Shown here: positions 1-9,492 of the stretch, piece by piece
Layout: each line of letters starts with the position of its first letter
How positions within the stretch are numbered: the stretch's first letter is position 1
Assembly (NCBI GenBank): GCA_027569505.1
Contig: JAPDFF010000001.1
Location: 1,178,001-1,242,000 of the forward strand
DNA: 64,000 bases
Reading direction: 5' to 3'
Source of the DNA: Chloridium humicola
Lineage: Eukaryota > Ascomycota > Sordariomycetes > Chaetosphaeriales > Chaetosphaeriaceae
Notes under the pieces: generated by a model
The model's database searches: none
Seen by the model: the letters and a program-made list of their open reading frames with translations, nothing else
What the model was told of the DNA's origin: nothing
Made by a program: the position numbers and the translations under genes

Positions 1-2493
1 GAGGACCGCAAGCTCGTGTTCAAGGGCGTCGTCTACAACGAGATGAAGGGACAAATGTCGGATGCTGGCTATCTGTTCTACATCAGGTTCCAAGACCATA
101 TCTTCCCCGACATCAACAACTCGGGGGGCGATCCCCAGAAGATCACCGACCTGACCTACGAGCAGCTCAAGAACTTTCACGCCGAGCACTACCACCCTAG
201 CAACGCTAAAGTGTTCACCTACGGCAACATGCCTTTGGCAGATCACCTGCGAGAGATTGACGCGCAGCTTGGCTCTTTCGAGAGGATCAAGGGTGATATG
301 GCTATCCACCGCCCTATCGACCTCAGCAGCGGGCCAAGGGAGGTACGGCTCGTTGGACCCGTCGATCCTCTGGTTGACCTGAACAAGCAGTTCAAGACCT
401 CCATTTCGTGGGTTCTCGGGGACACTTCTAATGTTGTCGAGTCTTTCTCCCTGGCCTTGGTCTCCGCCTTGCTGACGGACGGGTACGGTTCGCCGCTGTA
501 CAAGGGGCTCATTGAGACCGGCCTCGGCACTGATTGGAGCCCCAATTCTGGTTATGACAGCTCGGGCAAAGACGGGATACTCTCGATTGGCTTGACTGGT
601 GTTCAGGAGAGCGATGTGTCCAAGCTGAAGCCCACCATTCAGGAGATTCTGCGCAGTGTGCGGGAAAGGGGCTTCGAGCGCTCCAAAATCGACGGCTATC
701 TGCACCAGCTTGAACTTGGCCTTAAGCATAAGACCGCCAACTTTGGCATGTCTATGCTGCACCGCCTGAAACCGAAATGGTTTACTGGCGTTGACCCGTT
801 CGACTCGCTTGCCTGGAACGACACCCTTGCTGCGTTCGAGACCGAGTATGCCAAGGGGGGCTATCTCGAGGGGTTAATGGACAAGTACCTGTTGAACGAC
901 AACACATTGACCTTCACAATGGCTCCGTCCGCCGACTTCGCGCAGGAACTCGCCAAGGAGGAGGAAACCAGGCTCAAGGGCAAGATCGCCAAGGCGGTCG
1001 AGACTGCGGGCGGTGAGGAGCAGGCCCAGGCCGCCCTTGAAGCTCGGGAGCTGGCCTTGCTGGTCGAGCAGGGCAAGTCCAATACCGAGGATCTCAGCTG
1101 CCTGCCCAGCGTCCATGTCGCCGACATTCCCCGCAGCAAGGAGCCGGTTATCTTGCGGAACGACATGGTGGGCGAAGTTAAGCTTCAGTTGCGCGAGGCG
1201 CCGACCAACGGCTTGACCTACTTCCGGGCGATCAACAACCTGGAGAACCTCCCTGATGAGCTTCGGTCTCTGATCCCTCTCTTCACCGATGCCATCATGC
1301 GCCTTGGCACCAAGAACATGACTATGGAGCAGCTCGAGGATCTCATCAAGCTTAAGACCGGTGGCGTGTCTGTCGGATACCACTCGGCGTCGCAGCCCAC
1401 CGATTTCACTCAAGCAAAGGAGGGTCTCGTTTTCTCTGGAATGGCCCTGGACCGCAATGTACCCATCATGTTCGATCTTTTGCGCAAGCTCATCGTCGAG
1501 ACAAATTTCGACAGCCCGGAGGCTGCTCAGCAGATTCGGCAGCTGCTGCAGGCGGCTTCTGATGGCGTCGTCAATGACATTGCCTCGTCCGGGCATGCCT
1601 ATGCTCGGAGGGCTGCGGAGGCCGGTCTGACATGGGACGCTTTCGTCAGGGAGCAAGTGAGCGGTCTGTCTCAGGTGAAGTTAATCACCAGCCTCGCCAA
1701 CCGCCCGGAATCCGACCAGCTCGAAGACGTCATTGGCAAGCTGAAGCTTATCCAGCAGTTCGCGTTCGCCGGCACGATGCGCGTCGCCATCACCTGTGAC
1801 GGCGAGAGTGTCCCCGACAACACCGGCGCCCTGTCCAAGTTCCTGGACTCGGTTCACTCGCCCAAGGCGAACTTCCCGCCACCAAAGACCCGGGACTTCA
1901 CGAGGAACATCAAGTCCTTCTACCCCCTGCCGTATCAGGTGTATTATGGCGCGCTCGCCCTGCCGACAGCGTCTTACACGTCACCTGACGGTGCCCCCCT
2001 CCAGATCCTGGCTTCTCTCCTGACACACAAGCACCTGCATCACGAGATCAGGGAGAAGGGTGGCGCATACGGTGGCGGCGCATACTCGCGCGCCATTGAC
2101 GGTGTCTTCGGCTTTTACTCGTACCGCGACCCCAACCCGGTCAACACGCTCAAGATCATGCGCAACGCTGGCCAGTGGGCTGTTGACAAGAAGTGGTCTG
2201 ATCGGGACCTTGAGGATGCCAAAATCTCCATCTTCCAGGGCGTCGATGCGCCCCGGGCGGTCAACGAGGAGGGCATGAGCAACTTTGTTTATGGCATCAC
2301 CGAGGAGATGAAGCAAAGGCGGCGCGAGCAGCTCCTCGATGTCACCAAGGACCAGGTCCGCGAAGTCGCCCAGAAGTACATTGTCGAGGCGCTCGGCAAG
2401 CAGTCCGAGCGTGTCGTCTTCCTCGGCGAGAAGCGCGATTTTGTCGACAGCACCTGGGCGATCAAGGAGATGGACATTAACGGATCTGCTTAA
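1..2493 (+). CDS. CYM1: Mitochondrial presequence protease, M16C metallopeptidase (3' part of gene)
   Basis: Cym1/PreP/PITRM1 degrades cleaved targeting peptides in the mitochondrial matrix. The frame is open from base 1, so the gene begins upstream. About 830 C-terminal residues are visible of a family usually near 1000. The HxxEH zinc motif and the transit peptide lie outside the window. The first visible block, GVVYNEMKG, matches the region that carries the third zinc ligand (Glu). The two M16 halves are joined by a charged helical linker around visible residues 320-360. The C-terminal half keeps the substrate-binding block EKGGAYGGGAY followed by FGFYSYRDPNP. No intron is needed in the visible part, and translation ends at TAA. 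It reads toward ornithine decarboxylase, 2.7 kb downstream, with no evident functional link. Family assignment is firm. Confidence 0.93.
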   Translation, partial: EDRKLVFKGVVYNEMKGQMSDAGYLFYIRFQDHIFPDINNSGGDPQKITDLTYEQLKNFHAEHYHPSNAKVFTYGNMPLADHLREIDAQLGSFERIKGDMAIHRPIDLSSGPREVRLVGPVDPLVDLNKQFKTSISWVLGDTSNVVESFSLALVSALLTDGYGSPLYKGLIETGLGTDWSPNSGYDSSGKDGILSIGLTGVQESDVSKLKPTIQEILRSVRERGFERSKIDGYLHQLELGLKHKTANFGMSMLHRLKPKWFTGVDPFDSLAWNDTLAAFETEYAKGGYLEGLMDKYLLNDNTLTFTMAPSADFAQELAKEEETRLKGKIAKAVETAGGEEQAQAALEARELALLVEQGKSNTEDLSCLPSVHVADIPRSKEPVILRNDMVGEVKLQLREAPTNGLTYFRAINNLENLPDELRSLIPLFTDAIMRLGTKNMTMEQLEDLIKLKTGGVSVGYHSASQPTDFTQAKEGLVFSGMALDRNVPIMFDLLRKLIVETNFDSPEAAQQIRQLLQAASDGVVNDIASSGHAYARRAAEAGLTWDAFVREQVSGLSQVKLITSLANRPESDQLEDVIGKLKLIQQFAFAGTMRVAITCDGESVPDNTGALSKFLDSVHSPKANFPPPKTRDFTRNIKSFYPLPYQVYYGALALPTASYTSPDGAPLQILASLLTHKHLHHEIREKGGAYGGGAYSRAIDGVFGFYSYRDPNPVNTLKIMRNAGQWAVDKKWSDRDLEDAKISIFQGVDAPRAVNEEGMSNFVYGITEEMKQRRREQLLDVTKDQVREVAQKYIVEALGKQSERVVFLGEKRDFVDSTWAIKEMDINGSA

Positions 2494-4478
2494 GCGCGAA
2501 GCGAGGACATCAACAGCGATCGAGACATTTTTGTCGCCATATATTCTAACAAGATGTACATACAACATATACCGATGATACCCCTCTCCAGTTCCCAGTC
2601 ACGGCGCCTGGTCGAATCCTTCATCAGTACTGCCACGACCGAGAGCATCTGCTTCCTATGACTGACACCGACCCATCACTCCACCCAGAACCCTTCCCCA
2701 TCACAGCGTTCAGATACGATACGTCTTGCTGCTGCAGTCAATAGCTTCGAGACCACAACCAGACGCGAGATCAACGACGCCAGAGACCGGTCGCGAACCG
2801 GTCCTGGGCTCGTTCTTTCAGAACCACCTTCCACAGCTTTGGACTTGCGGACTAAAGAACAGAGGACATGCCTTTTGAATTGTTTCCCCAGATTCAGTGA
2901 TGCCCCGTTCGCACTCGTTTCGAACGTTGAATTACCCCTGGCGTGTCATGCTGACGAAGTGTAGATCCCAGCAACACTTCCGTCTTGTGGTCCAAATCCG
3001 ACTGGCCGAGGATCGACGTGCAGCGATGAGTGAGAATAGCAGCCAATCCTTTTGGAGTCATGCCGGTACATCGGTACAGGGGCATTTTGGGGCGCGAATT
3101 TCTCGATATCAAATCTTGCTTCTCGATAACACGGTGGCAACTGGACCTGGGTCGCGTTCGCCGGCCTCTCTGTGCCGTCTTGTATTGGCATGTGGTGTGA
3201 GCGATTTGTGACTCCTCGAGATTGCGCATTTGGATGGGAGCGGTAGCAGACCGCGGCATGGACCTGCATGGCATTACACTGGGATCCAGGATTGGTGCTG
3301 CACCAGTCCCTCCGTCCTCTTCTTTACGATCAACAGCTTGATGCTCGATCCCTCAATTGACGGAATTGACGGTGTAATTCGTCAGCCTACACTGCCACCA
3401 TCACACGTCGCAAGCACGGCGGGAAAACAGGCTAATGTTGGGAGACACCGACGGGCTGCGCGATTTTTGCAGATGCTGATGTTGTGCCGACCCCTCGAAT
3501 ATCGGTGGTTTTGTTGTGGCTGGGCCATGGCCGGCGGCCGAGAGACGCAACCCCGCCAACTTTCCCCTGCCGATTCGGGTGAAATCGACTCAATCGAGAT
3601 GTTTAGCGATGCCGTTAGCGGGGAAGATGGATTCCGGCTTCCGCTTTGGTGCTGTCGCTGACCGCAAGTTGCGGCTTGAGACTGGCACGCCACCAGCGGG
3701 TCGACCATCTTCTGCTCAAGAGACCGTGACGGAGGGGTCGGCGGCCTCGCAACCAACCCGGGTTGTCGTCGTTGACCCCGTCGATATCAACCTCCCTCGA
3801 AACATGGTTCGCCCGCGGAAAACAGCCAGCAGGACCCGAAGGAACGGGGCCGGGTCCTTGATGGGCCTCGTGTACAAAGCTTTCATGTGCCCTCTTGGTA
3901 GAGGGACATTCCCTGATGGGTTGTTACTCCTTATGAGCAGACAGCTGTCACAAGTACCATTGTCCTCTGTCCCTCTGTCAGGGTCCTTGAATCCGTATAT
4001 ACCTCTAGTATCTAACTCATTTTATGTCGCAAACAATGGATGGATGGAATGAACCAGCACGGATCATCATGACGGGACCCGCATTTCCCCATTCACAAGC
4101 GCGTGGTGGGGTTTTTGTGTGTGCACTGGTCGTGAGAAATCAAGAAAAAAAATTGAGCAGATGGAACCGAACCCTCCCAGCACCCCACACTGATTGCACA
4201 CCACTGCGCGCCCCTCAATTAATAAGGAGCTCCAGCCCCCAGCTTCCAGGCCTCCCAAACTTTCTGCTCACCACCACCCACCACCCACCAACCCCGACAC
4301 CTGGCTCTCTTCGACTCCCGTCATCACCGACTCCGCCCATCAATCTCGCATCAATCCGGGTCGTACGGCCATTGCACCAGCTACGCGCTCAGCGTGTTGA
4401 ACCTTTTGTAAGTAAGGTGCCAATCAACAATTTCCCCTGTTGAAAGCTCGTGCAACGCCACTCGAGGTACGACCCGGA

Positions 4479-4712
4479 ATGGCGGATTCGCCCCAGCGTG
4501 GCGTTGCTGCCAGCAGCCGTCATCGTCCGCCCTCATCCTGGTCGCTCGACGACAGGATGGGATGGGAACATGGATTTCAACAGCAACAGCAGCCCTTGAC
4601 GGTTCACCGTGCTGACCTCGCTCTTTCAAGCCCAACTCCCACCCGTCGCTCCGCCCGACTGCCTTTGGTCTTATCAAAGGCACCCCTCCGACTACGGCTT
4701 TCTCGGCCGTGA
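4479..4712 (+). other. Candidate upstream ORF in the ornithine decarboxylase leader
   Basis: An ATG at 4479 opens a 77-codon frame that ends in TGA at 4712, about 450 bp before the ODC start. Its predicted peptide has a run of five glutamines and an Arg/Ser/Pro-rich end and resembles no family I know. It is the ORF nearest upstream of ODC, because no ATG occurs between its stop and 5164. It could be a regulatory uORF if the mRNA starts upstream of it, or merely promoter sequence if transcription starts later. Confidence 0.3.
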
Positions 4713-5017
4713 CTCTGGTCTCAGACGAAGATTTCAGCCTCCGAAAAACCTTCCACATCATCAACGTGCTCCCGCCCCCTGCTGAGGTCGCCTAGGGAAT
4801 TCGAGCTTTCCTTGTTCGACTTCTCCTACAACCAGAACCCCGAGTTCGACTCTCCCAACCAGCTGCCGCATAGGACGGGTTGTGCGGTTCTTCCTCTCAC
4901 CGAGGAAGAGTCGACGAAGTCTCGTCAGACCGTCCAGGGATCAGTCTGTTACCGACATCGACCTCCCTAAGACCCGCTTGAGCACACGTGCTATCAACCT
5001 TTTTGTTCTTGTCTCTC

Positions 5018-5036
5018 GACAGACAGACAGACAGAC
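5018..5036. repeat. GACA tandem microsatellite
   Basis: About 4.75 copies of GACA lie roughly 130 bp before the ODC start codon, probably within the 5' leader. Confidence 0.8.
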
Positions 5037-5163
5037 CTGATCTCTCGCGCTTCTCGCCTACCACCAGCCGACGAAGTTCCTGCGAACCAGTACTCGCCCG
5101 TCCCAGTCAACGCCTACGCGCCACTACTCGTTTTCACCGATCGCCCCCGTCAAATCGTGGGAT

Positions 5164-6596
5164 ATGGTTATGCCAACGGTTGCCACCGATCGATTCTCCG
5201 CACTTGATTATACGGAATTCACCAATAATCATGTCTTTTTGAAGAGCTGCAACAGTGGCTACTACACCAACAATCATGGTTACCATGACCATCATGAAGG
5301 GCGCAATGCTGAGTCAGCCAAGCAGCTGATCGGCAACGCTCTCCGCGAGCGTGTTGAAAGCATTGATCATGAGACCTGTGACGCCGGCCAGGAGGACACC
5401 TTCTTCGTGGCCGACCTCGGCGAGGTCTACCGCCAGCACCTCCGTTGGAAGCTGAATCTTCCGCGCGTCAAGCCGTTCTATGGTAAGGCTTGGTCACCCG
5501 CCCCCTGACTGCGGGGCATATGTGCTAACATTGCTCAGCCGTCAAGTGCAACCCGGACCCGAAGCTCCTGGAGCTGCTGGCCGCCCTCGGCAACGGCTTT
5601 GACTGCGCCTCGAAGGCCGAGATCGACCAGGTTTTGAACATGGGAGTCGACCCCTCTCGCATCATCTACGCGCAGCCCTGCAAGACCAACTCGTACGTGC
5701 GCTATGTCGCCACTCAGAACGTGCGCCAGATGACCTTCGACAATGCCGACGAGCTCCGCAAGATCGCGCGCCTCTATCCCGGCGCGGAGCTCTTCCTGCG
5801 AATCCTCACCGACGACTCCTCTTCGCTGTGCCGCCTCAGCCTGAAGTTTGGCGCCTCGCTCGATTCGACTGATGACCTCCTGGCTCTGGCCCGCGAACTT
5901 GGCCTCAACGTTGTGGGCGTCAGCTTCCACGTCGGCTCGGGCGCCTCGGACCCCGCTGCGTTCCTAAAGGCCGTTCAGGACGCCCATTTCGTCTTCCAAC
6001 AGGCCGCCTCGCACGGCTTCAGCCTCAAGACCCTGGATGTTGGCGGCGGTTTCTGCGCCGACGACACCTTCGAGGAGATGGCCGGCGTTCTTGGCGCCGC
6101 CCTCGATGAGTACTTCCCGGCCCACTCGGGCATCAACCTCATTGCCGAGCCCGGCCGTTTCTACGCCTCGGCTGCCTTCACCCTGGCCTGCAACGTCATC
6201 GCCCGCCGCGATGTTTCTGCCAACGGCTACATGGTGTACGTCAACGACGGCCTGTACGGCAACTTTAGCAGCATCATGTTTGACCACCAGCACCCTGTCG
6301 CCAAGGTGCTGCGCTCCAACGGCCGCACCGTGTACAACACGACCGCCGCCGAGGCCAGCGATTCCGTCCACGCCGTCGAGTACAGCATCTGGGGCCCGAC
6401 CTGCGATGGCATCGACCGCATCACCGACAGCATCCGCTTCGATGCTCTGCTGGACCAGGGTGACTGGCTCTACTTCGAGGACATGGGTGCCTACACCAAG
6501 TGCTCGGCCACCACGTTCAACGGCTTCTCGAACGAGCATGACGTCATCTACGTGTGCAGCGAGCCTGGTGCAAAGGCTCTGCTGGGTATGCACTAG
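5164..6596 (+). CDS. SPE1: Ornithine decarboxylase (PLP fold III)
   Basis: This enzyme converts ornithine to putrescine, the first committed step of polyamine synthesis in the cytosol. The model is join(5164..5482, 5539..6596), 458 residues. The 56-nt intron splits the Ala codon of PFYAVKCNP, whose Lys (about residue 109) forms the Schiff base with PLP. Other hallmarks are FHVGSGA, the glycine-rich DVGGGF, AEPGRFY, and WGPTCDGIDRI with the active-site Cys near residue 395. The ATG at 5164 (MVMPT) fits because the PLP-barrel start follows about 65 residues later. The size is close to other fungal ODCs. Expression in fungi is normally repressed by polyamines, and the long leader is a candidate site for this. 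The identification is very strong. The splice site is fixed by the motif that it restores. Confidence 0.97.
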
Positions 6597-7947
6597 GTTG
6601 TGAAGGGTGGGAATGTGGTCGCTGGGGAGGACATTTTGGGAGAGATTTGCAATACCCCTTTTGGGGCTAACTTCACTTCGTTGATTTGCTTTTTTTTTTT
6701 CAAACAGAAACAAAATTGGGGTTTGAGTGGACGTGATCTTTCGGCTGAGAGACAGGCTCCTGAGGAGAACAGTATTGCTGAGTTAATACAAAGAGACGTT
6801 CGTCCATAATGTGTTGTCAGTCTGATCATGGTGATTCCTGTGTGTTCCTGGCAGTGCTTCTGACCAACAGGGTCGGTCTCCAATTTCCTGAGACTGCCAT
6901 GAAGGTATGTGCATACCCCTGTACAGGTTGAACCCAAACACGACTTGAACTGTAGCAGCTCACTAAATGCAGAAATACCAACGTGGCTCACTGCCTAATG
7001 CAGCTGACTTACACTTACCGGGTAGATGACCCGAGCCCGTCTTTGAGCATGGCCATGCAGGTGCACGGCTGTTGGTGGTGTTTGCAGGCTGGATGTTGGG
7101 GGCTTGTGGTATGCAAGATCAAGGGGTAACTGCATACAGGAGGCCGCCGTGATACGTTCCCGCATGGCCAAACTCTCTCTTCTTTGATGACCACTTACAC
7201 TGGAGAATACAAGAGCACGCTGCGCAGAGGCGGGATGTTGAGTGATGCCACGCTCACCCCTGCCGTGCTAGTCGACGCCTCATTGCTCTCTCTTCCCTTT
7301 CCGGAACCGAGACACTCGTCGTTGGCTGGGCGCCTTCGTTCACTCGTTCACTCCGTTATTTACTGACTTTGGGGTTTTAAGAGCTTTAAGGACACTTCTT
7401 TCCCTGGCTGGGGTAGACGGTTAAGCTTCGTGAGCTCTTTCCTCATCCGACAGCTGCTGCATCAGGCCGGTTACACGCATCTGACCTCCCCCTTCCCGGT
7501 TCGTACGACCGGACCACACCACCTCACCTTACAACTACCCCTCGCTTCCTCCTTCCCGTCAAACATCGTCTCGGCGCCCAAATGGTTTGATCCGAATTTA
7601 CTTTTGGGTTCTGCCTTCTCCTTTCTCTTGTTTCTCAGCAAGTTTCATCTGGTTGGAGACTGGAGTGGCACGCTTCGTCAACAGCAAGCTCAGCTGAGAC
7701 CTTGACGTGACGTCTCAGACGACCCTTTCGTTCGTGGGTGTTGTTGTCAGGCTCGGTATTTACTATCTTCTCTTTGTTCTGCGCAACGTCTAAGTGATCA
7801 CTGAAAACCATCGACAATATATGACGGTCAACCTTCCGAATCGCCAGAACAGACAAAGCCCACACAAAGCAACAATCCGCCAGCTTATTTACACCAGAAA
7901 CCCAACTCATCCCAAAGGACAAGCGAACCACCATCCACCCACCCAAA
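6597..7947. other. Intergenic: ODC 3' flank and PRPP synthetase promoter
   Basis: No gene is recognised. The first ~200 bp, with a T-tract near 6690, are probably the ODC 3' UTR. From about 7440 the sequence becomes CT-rich and then CA-rich up to the start codon at 7948, as is typical of fungal 5' leaders. Confidence 0.5.
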
Positions 7948-9492
7948 ATGGTACGCAACCTCCTCCTCCTCTCCGGCTCCAGCCACCCAGCCTTCGTCGA
8001 CTCGATCGCCTCCATCCTCGGCGTATCAGCCTGCAGCCGAAAACTAGCCAAGTTCTCAAGCGGCGAAACACGCTGTGAGATCCAAGACTCGGTGCGCGGC
8101 AAGGACGTGTACATCGTCCAGACGTTTGGCGTCGGCCCGTTTGGCTCTGTTCCCGAGGATGCAGGCAACGGCACCGCCCAGGAGAAGGCCAAGCAGCAGA
8201 GGCACACGGTCAACGACTACTTCATCGAGCTGTGCATCATGATCTCGGCGTGCAAGACTGGTAGCGCCAAGAGGATCACCGTCGTCATGCCGCTCTTTCC
8301 GTACTCGAGACAGCCGGATTTGCCGTTTTCTAAGGTGGGCGCGCCGCGTGTTGGGGTGGCTTCGCCGGTGATGACGGACGGCAGTGGGGAGAACGGGAAT
8401 GGGACGGCGAAGGCCGCGGATTATACGTTCGAGAGTCTGCCTGTTACGCCGGGCTCGAATATCCCTAAGACGGTTGGGCTCAGCGGCGACGCGGTGGATG
8501 TCGTTGACTTCATCGGCCGGGTGTCTCTGAATGGCACTGGGGGTGCGCAGACGCCGGAGAAGAACGGGGCGTTGAAGCAGTCGAATGGCACCGCGTCGCC
8601 GGCACCCATGCAGTACTGGCCAGGCAGCTACACGACGCACGATTACGAGAACCCGACATTGATGATGACGCTGCAGGCCAAGTCGGGACATAAGCAGTTC
8701 ATGGCCCAGGCCGGGTCGCTCGTGGCCGACTTGCTGACGTGCGCGGGCGCAGATCGCATCTTGACCTGCGATCTCCATGAGAGCGCGTATCAGGGTTTCT
8801 TTGACATTCCTGGTGTGTTCCTCCTTGCTTCTGGGCATCTGTGGAGTTGGTCGCTAATGAGTACTGCCATAGTCGACAACCTCTATGCCCGCCCCCTCCT
8901 CCAGCGCTACATCCAGCAGAACATCCCGAACTACCGCGAGGCGGTCATCGTCAGCCCCGACGCGGGCGGTGCCAAGCGTGCAACGGCCATCGCCGATGCC
9001 CTCGGGCTCACCATCGCGCTCATCCACAAGGGTATGTTTTGTGCAACCACTCCCCCCCCCCCCCCCCATCAAACAAACCCTTCGCTAACGCTTAACCCCC
9101 CCTGCCCCCAAGACCGCCGCGGCCCCAAAATCACCCCCCACCCCAAAGCAACCATGATGCTCGTCGGCGAGGTCTCAGGCCGCGTCTGCATCCTGCTCGA
9201 CGACCTGGTCGACACGGCCAACACCATCACGCGCGCGGCCAAGCTGCTGAAGCGGGAGGGCGCGGGGCAGGTCATTGCGCTGCTGACGCACGGCGTGCTC
9301 AGCGGAGATGCTGTGGCGCGCATCCAGGCGTCGGCGCTGGACAGGATCGTGGTGACCAATACCGTGTCGCAGGAGGGGCATGTCAAGGGGTGTGGGAAGC
9401 TGGAGGTGTTGGATGTGGCGGCGACGTTCGCGGAGGCGATTAGGAGGGTCAATCATGGGGAGAGTGTTAGTTCGTTGTTTCAGTATGATTGA
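7948..9492 (+). CDS. PRS5: Ribose-phosphate pyrophosphokinase (PRPP synthetase), Prs5-like with large insertion
   Basis: The family makes PRPP from ribose-5-phosphate and ATP for nucleotide, His, Trp and NAD synthesis. The model is join(7948..8812, 8873..9031, 9113..9492), 467 residues, against about 320 for the plain enzyme. The N-terminal half runs from LLLLSGSSHP to MPLFPYSRQ. A low-complexity insertion of roughly 100 residues follows. The fold then resumes at MAQAGSLVADLLTCAGADRI, and intron 1 restores FFDIPVDNLYARP. Intron 2 joins LIHK to DRRGP. The PRPP-binding loop is LLDDLVDTANTI. As I recall, this insert position matches a non-homologous region of yeast Prs5 rather than the later insert of Prs1. 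Degenerate residues in TCDLHESAYQ suggest a regulatory subunit of a hetero-oligomer. Both introns are multiples of three and lack stops, so the unspliced frame is also open. Family is certain; paralogue assignment is moderate. Confidence 0.9.
   Translation: MVRNLLLLSGSSHPAFVDSIASILGVSACSRKLAKFSSGETRCEIQDSVRGKDVYIVQTFGVGPFGSVPEDAGNGTAQEKAKQQRHTVNDYFIELCIMISACKTGSAKRITVVMPLFPYSRQPDLPFSKVGAPRVGVASPVMTDGSGENGNGTAKAADYTFESLPVTPGSNIPKTVGLSGDAVDVVDFIGRVSLNGTGGAQTPEKNGALKQSNGTASPAPMQYWPGSYTTHDYENPTLMMTLQAKSGHKQFMAQAGSLVADLLTCAGADRILTCDLHESAYQGFFDIPGVFLLASGHLWSWSLMSTAIVDNLYARPLLQRYIQQNIPNYREAVIVSPDAGGAKRATAIADALGLTIALIHKGMFCATTPPPPPHQTNPSLTLNPPCPQDRRGPKITPHPKATMMLVGEVSGRVCILLDDLVDTANTITRAAKLLKREGAGQVIALLTHGVLSGDAVARIQASALDRIVVTNTVSQEGHVKGCGKLEVLDVAATFAEAIRRVNHGESVSSLFQYD
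9052..9067. repeat. C16 homopolymer in intron 2 of the PRPP synthetase gene
   Basis: Sixteen consecutive C residues lie about 45 bp before the 3' splice site. Length slippage here would not change the protein if the intron is removed. Confidence 0.9.

Larger units (their letters stand above)
2494..5163. other. Intergenic region and probable long ODC 5' leader
   Basis: No protein gene is recognised here; the open frames are short and lack family features. The first few hundred bases should be the CYM1 3' UTR. The last ~700 bp are pyrimidine-rich and contain a 77-codon ATG-initiated ORF (4479-4712), then about 450 bases without any ATG on the plus strand, including a short GACA tandem repeat (5018-5036), up to the ornithine decarboxylase start. 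This layout suggests a long transcribed leader, which is an inference without transcript data. Confidence 0.5.

Noticed and set aside
874..1656. Minus-strand ORF of 260 codons
   Set aside because: Antisense shadow of CYM1.
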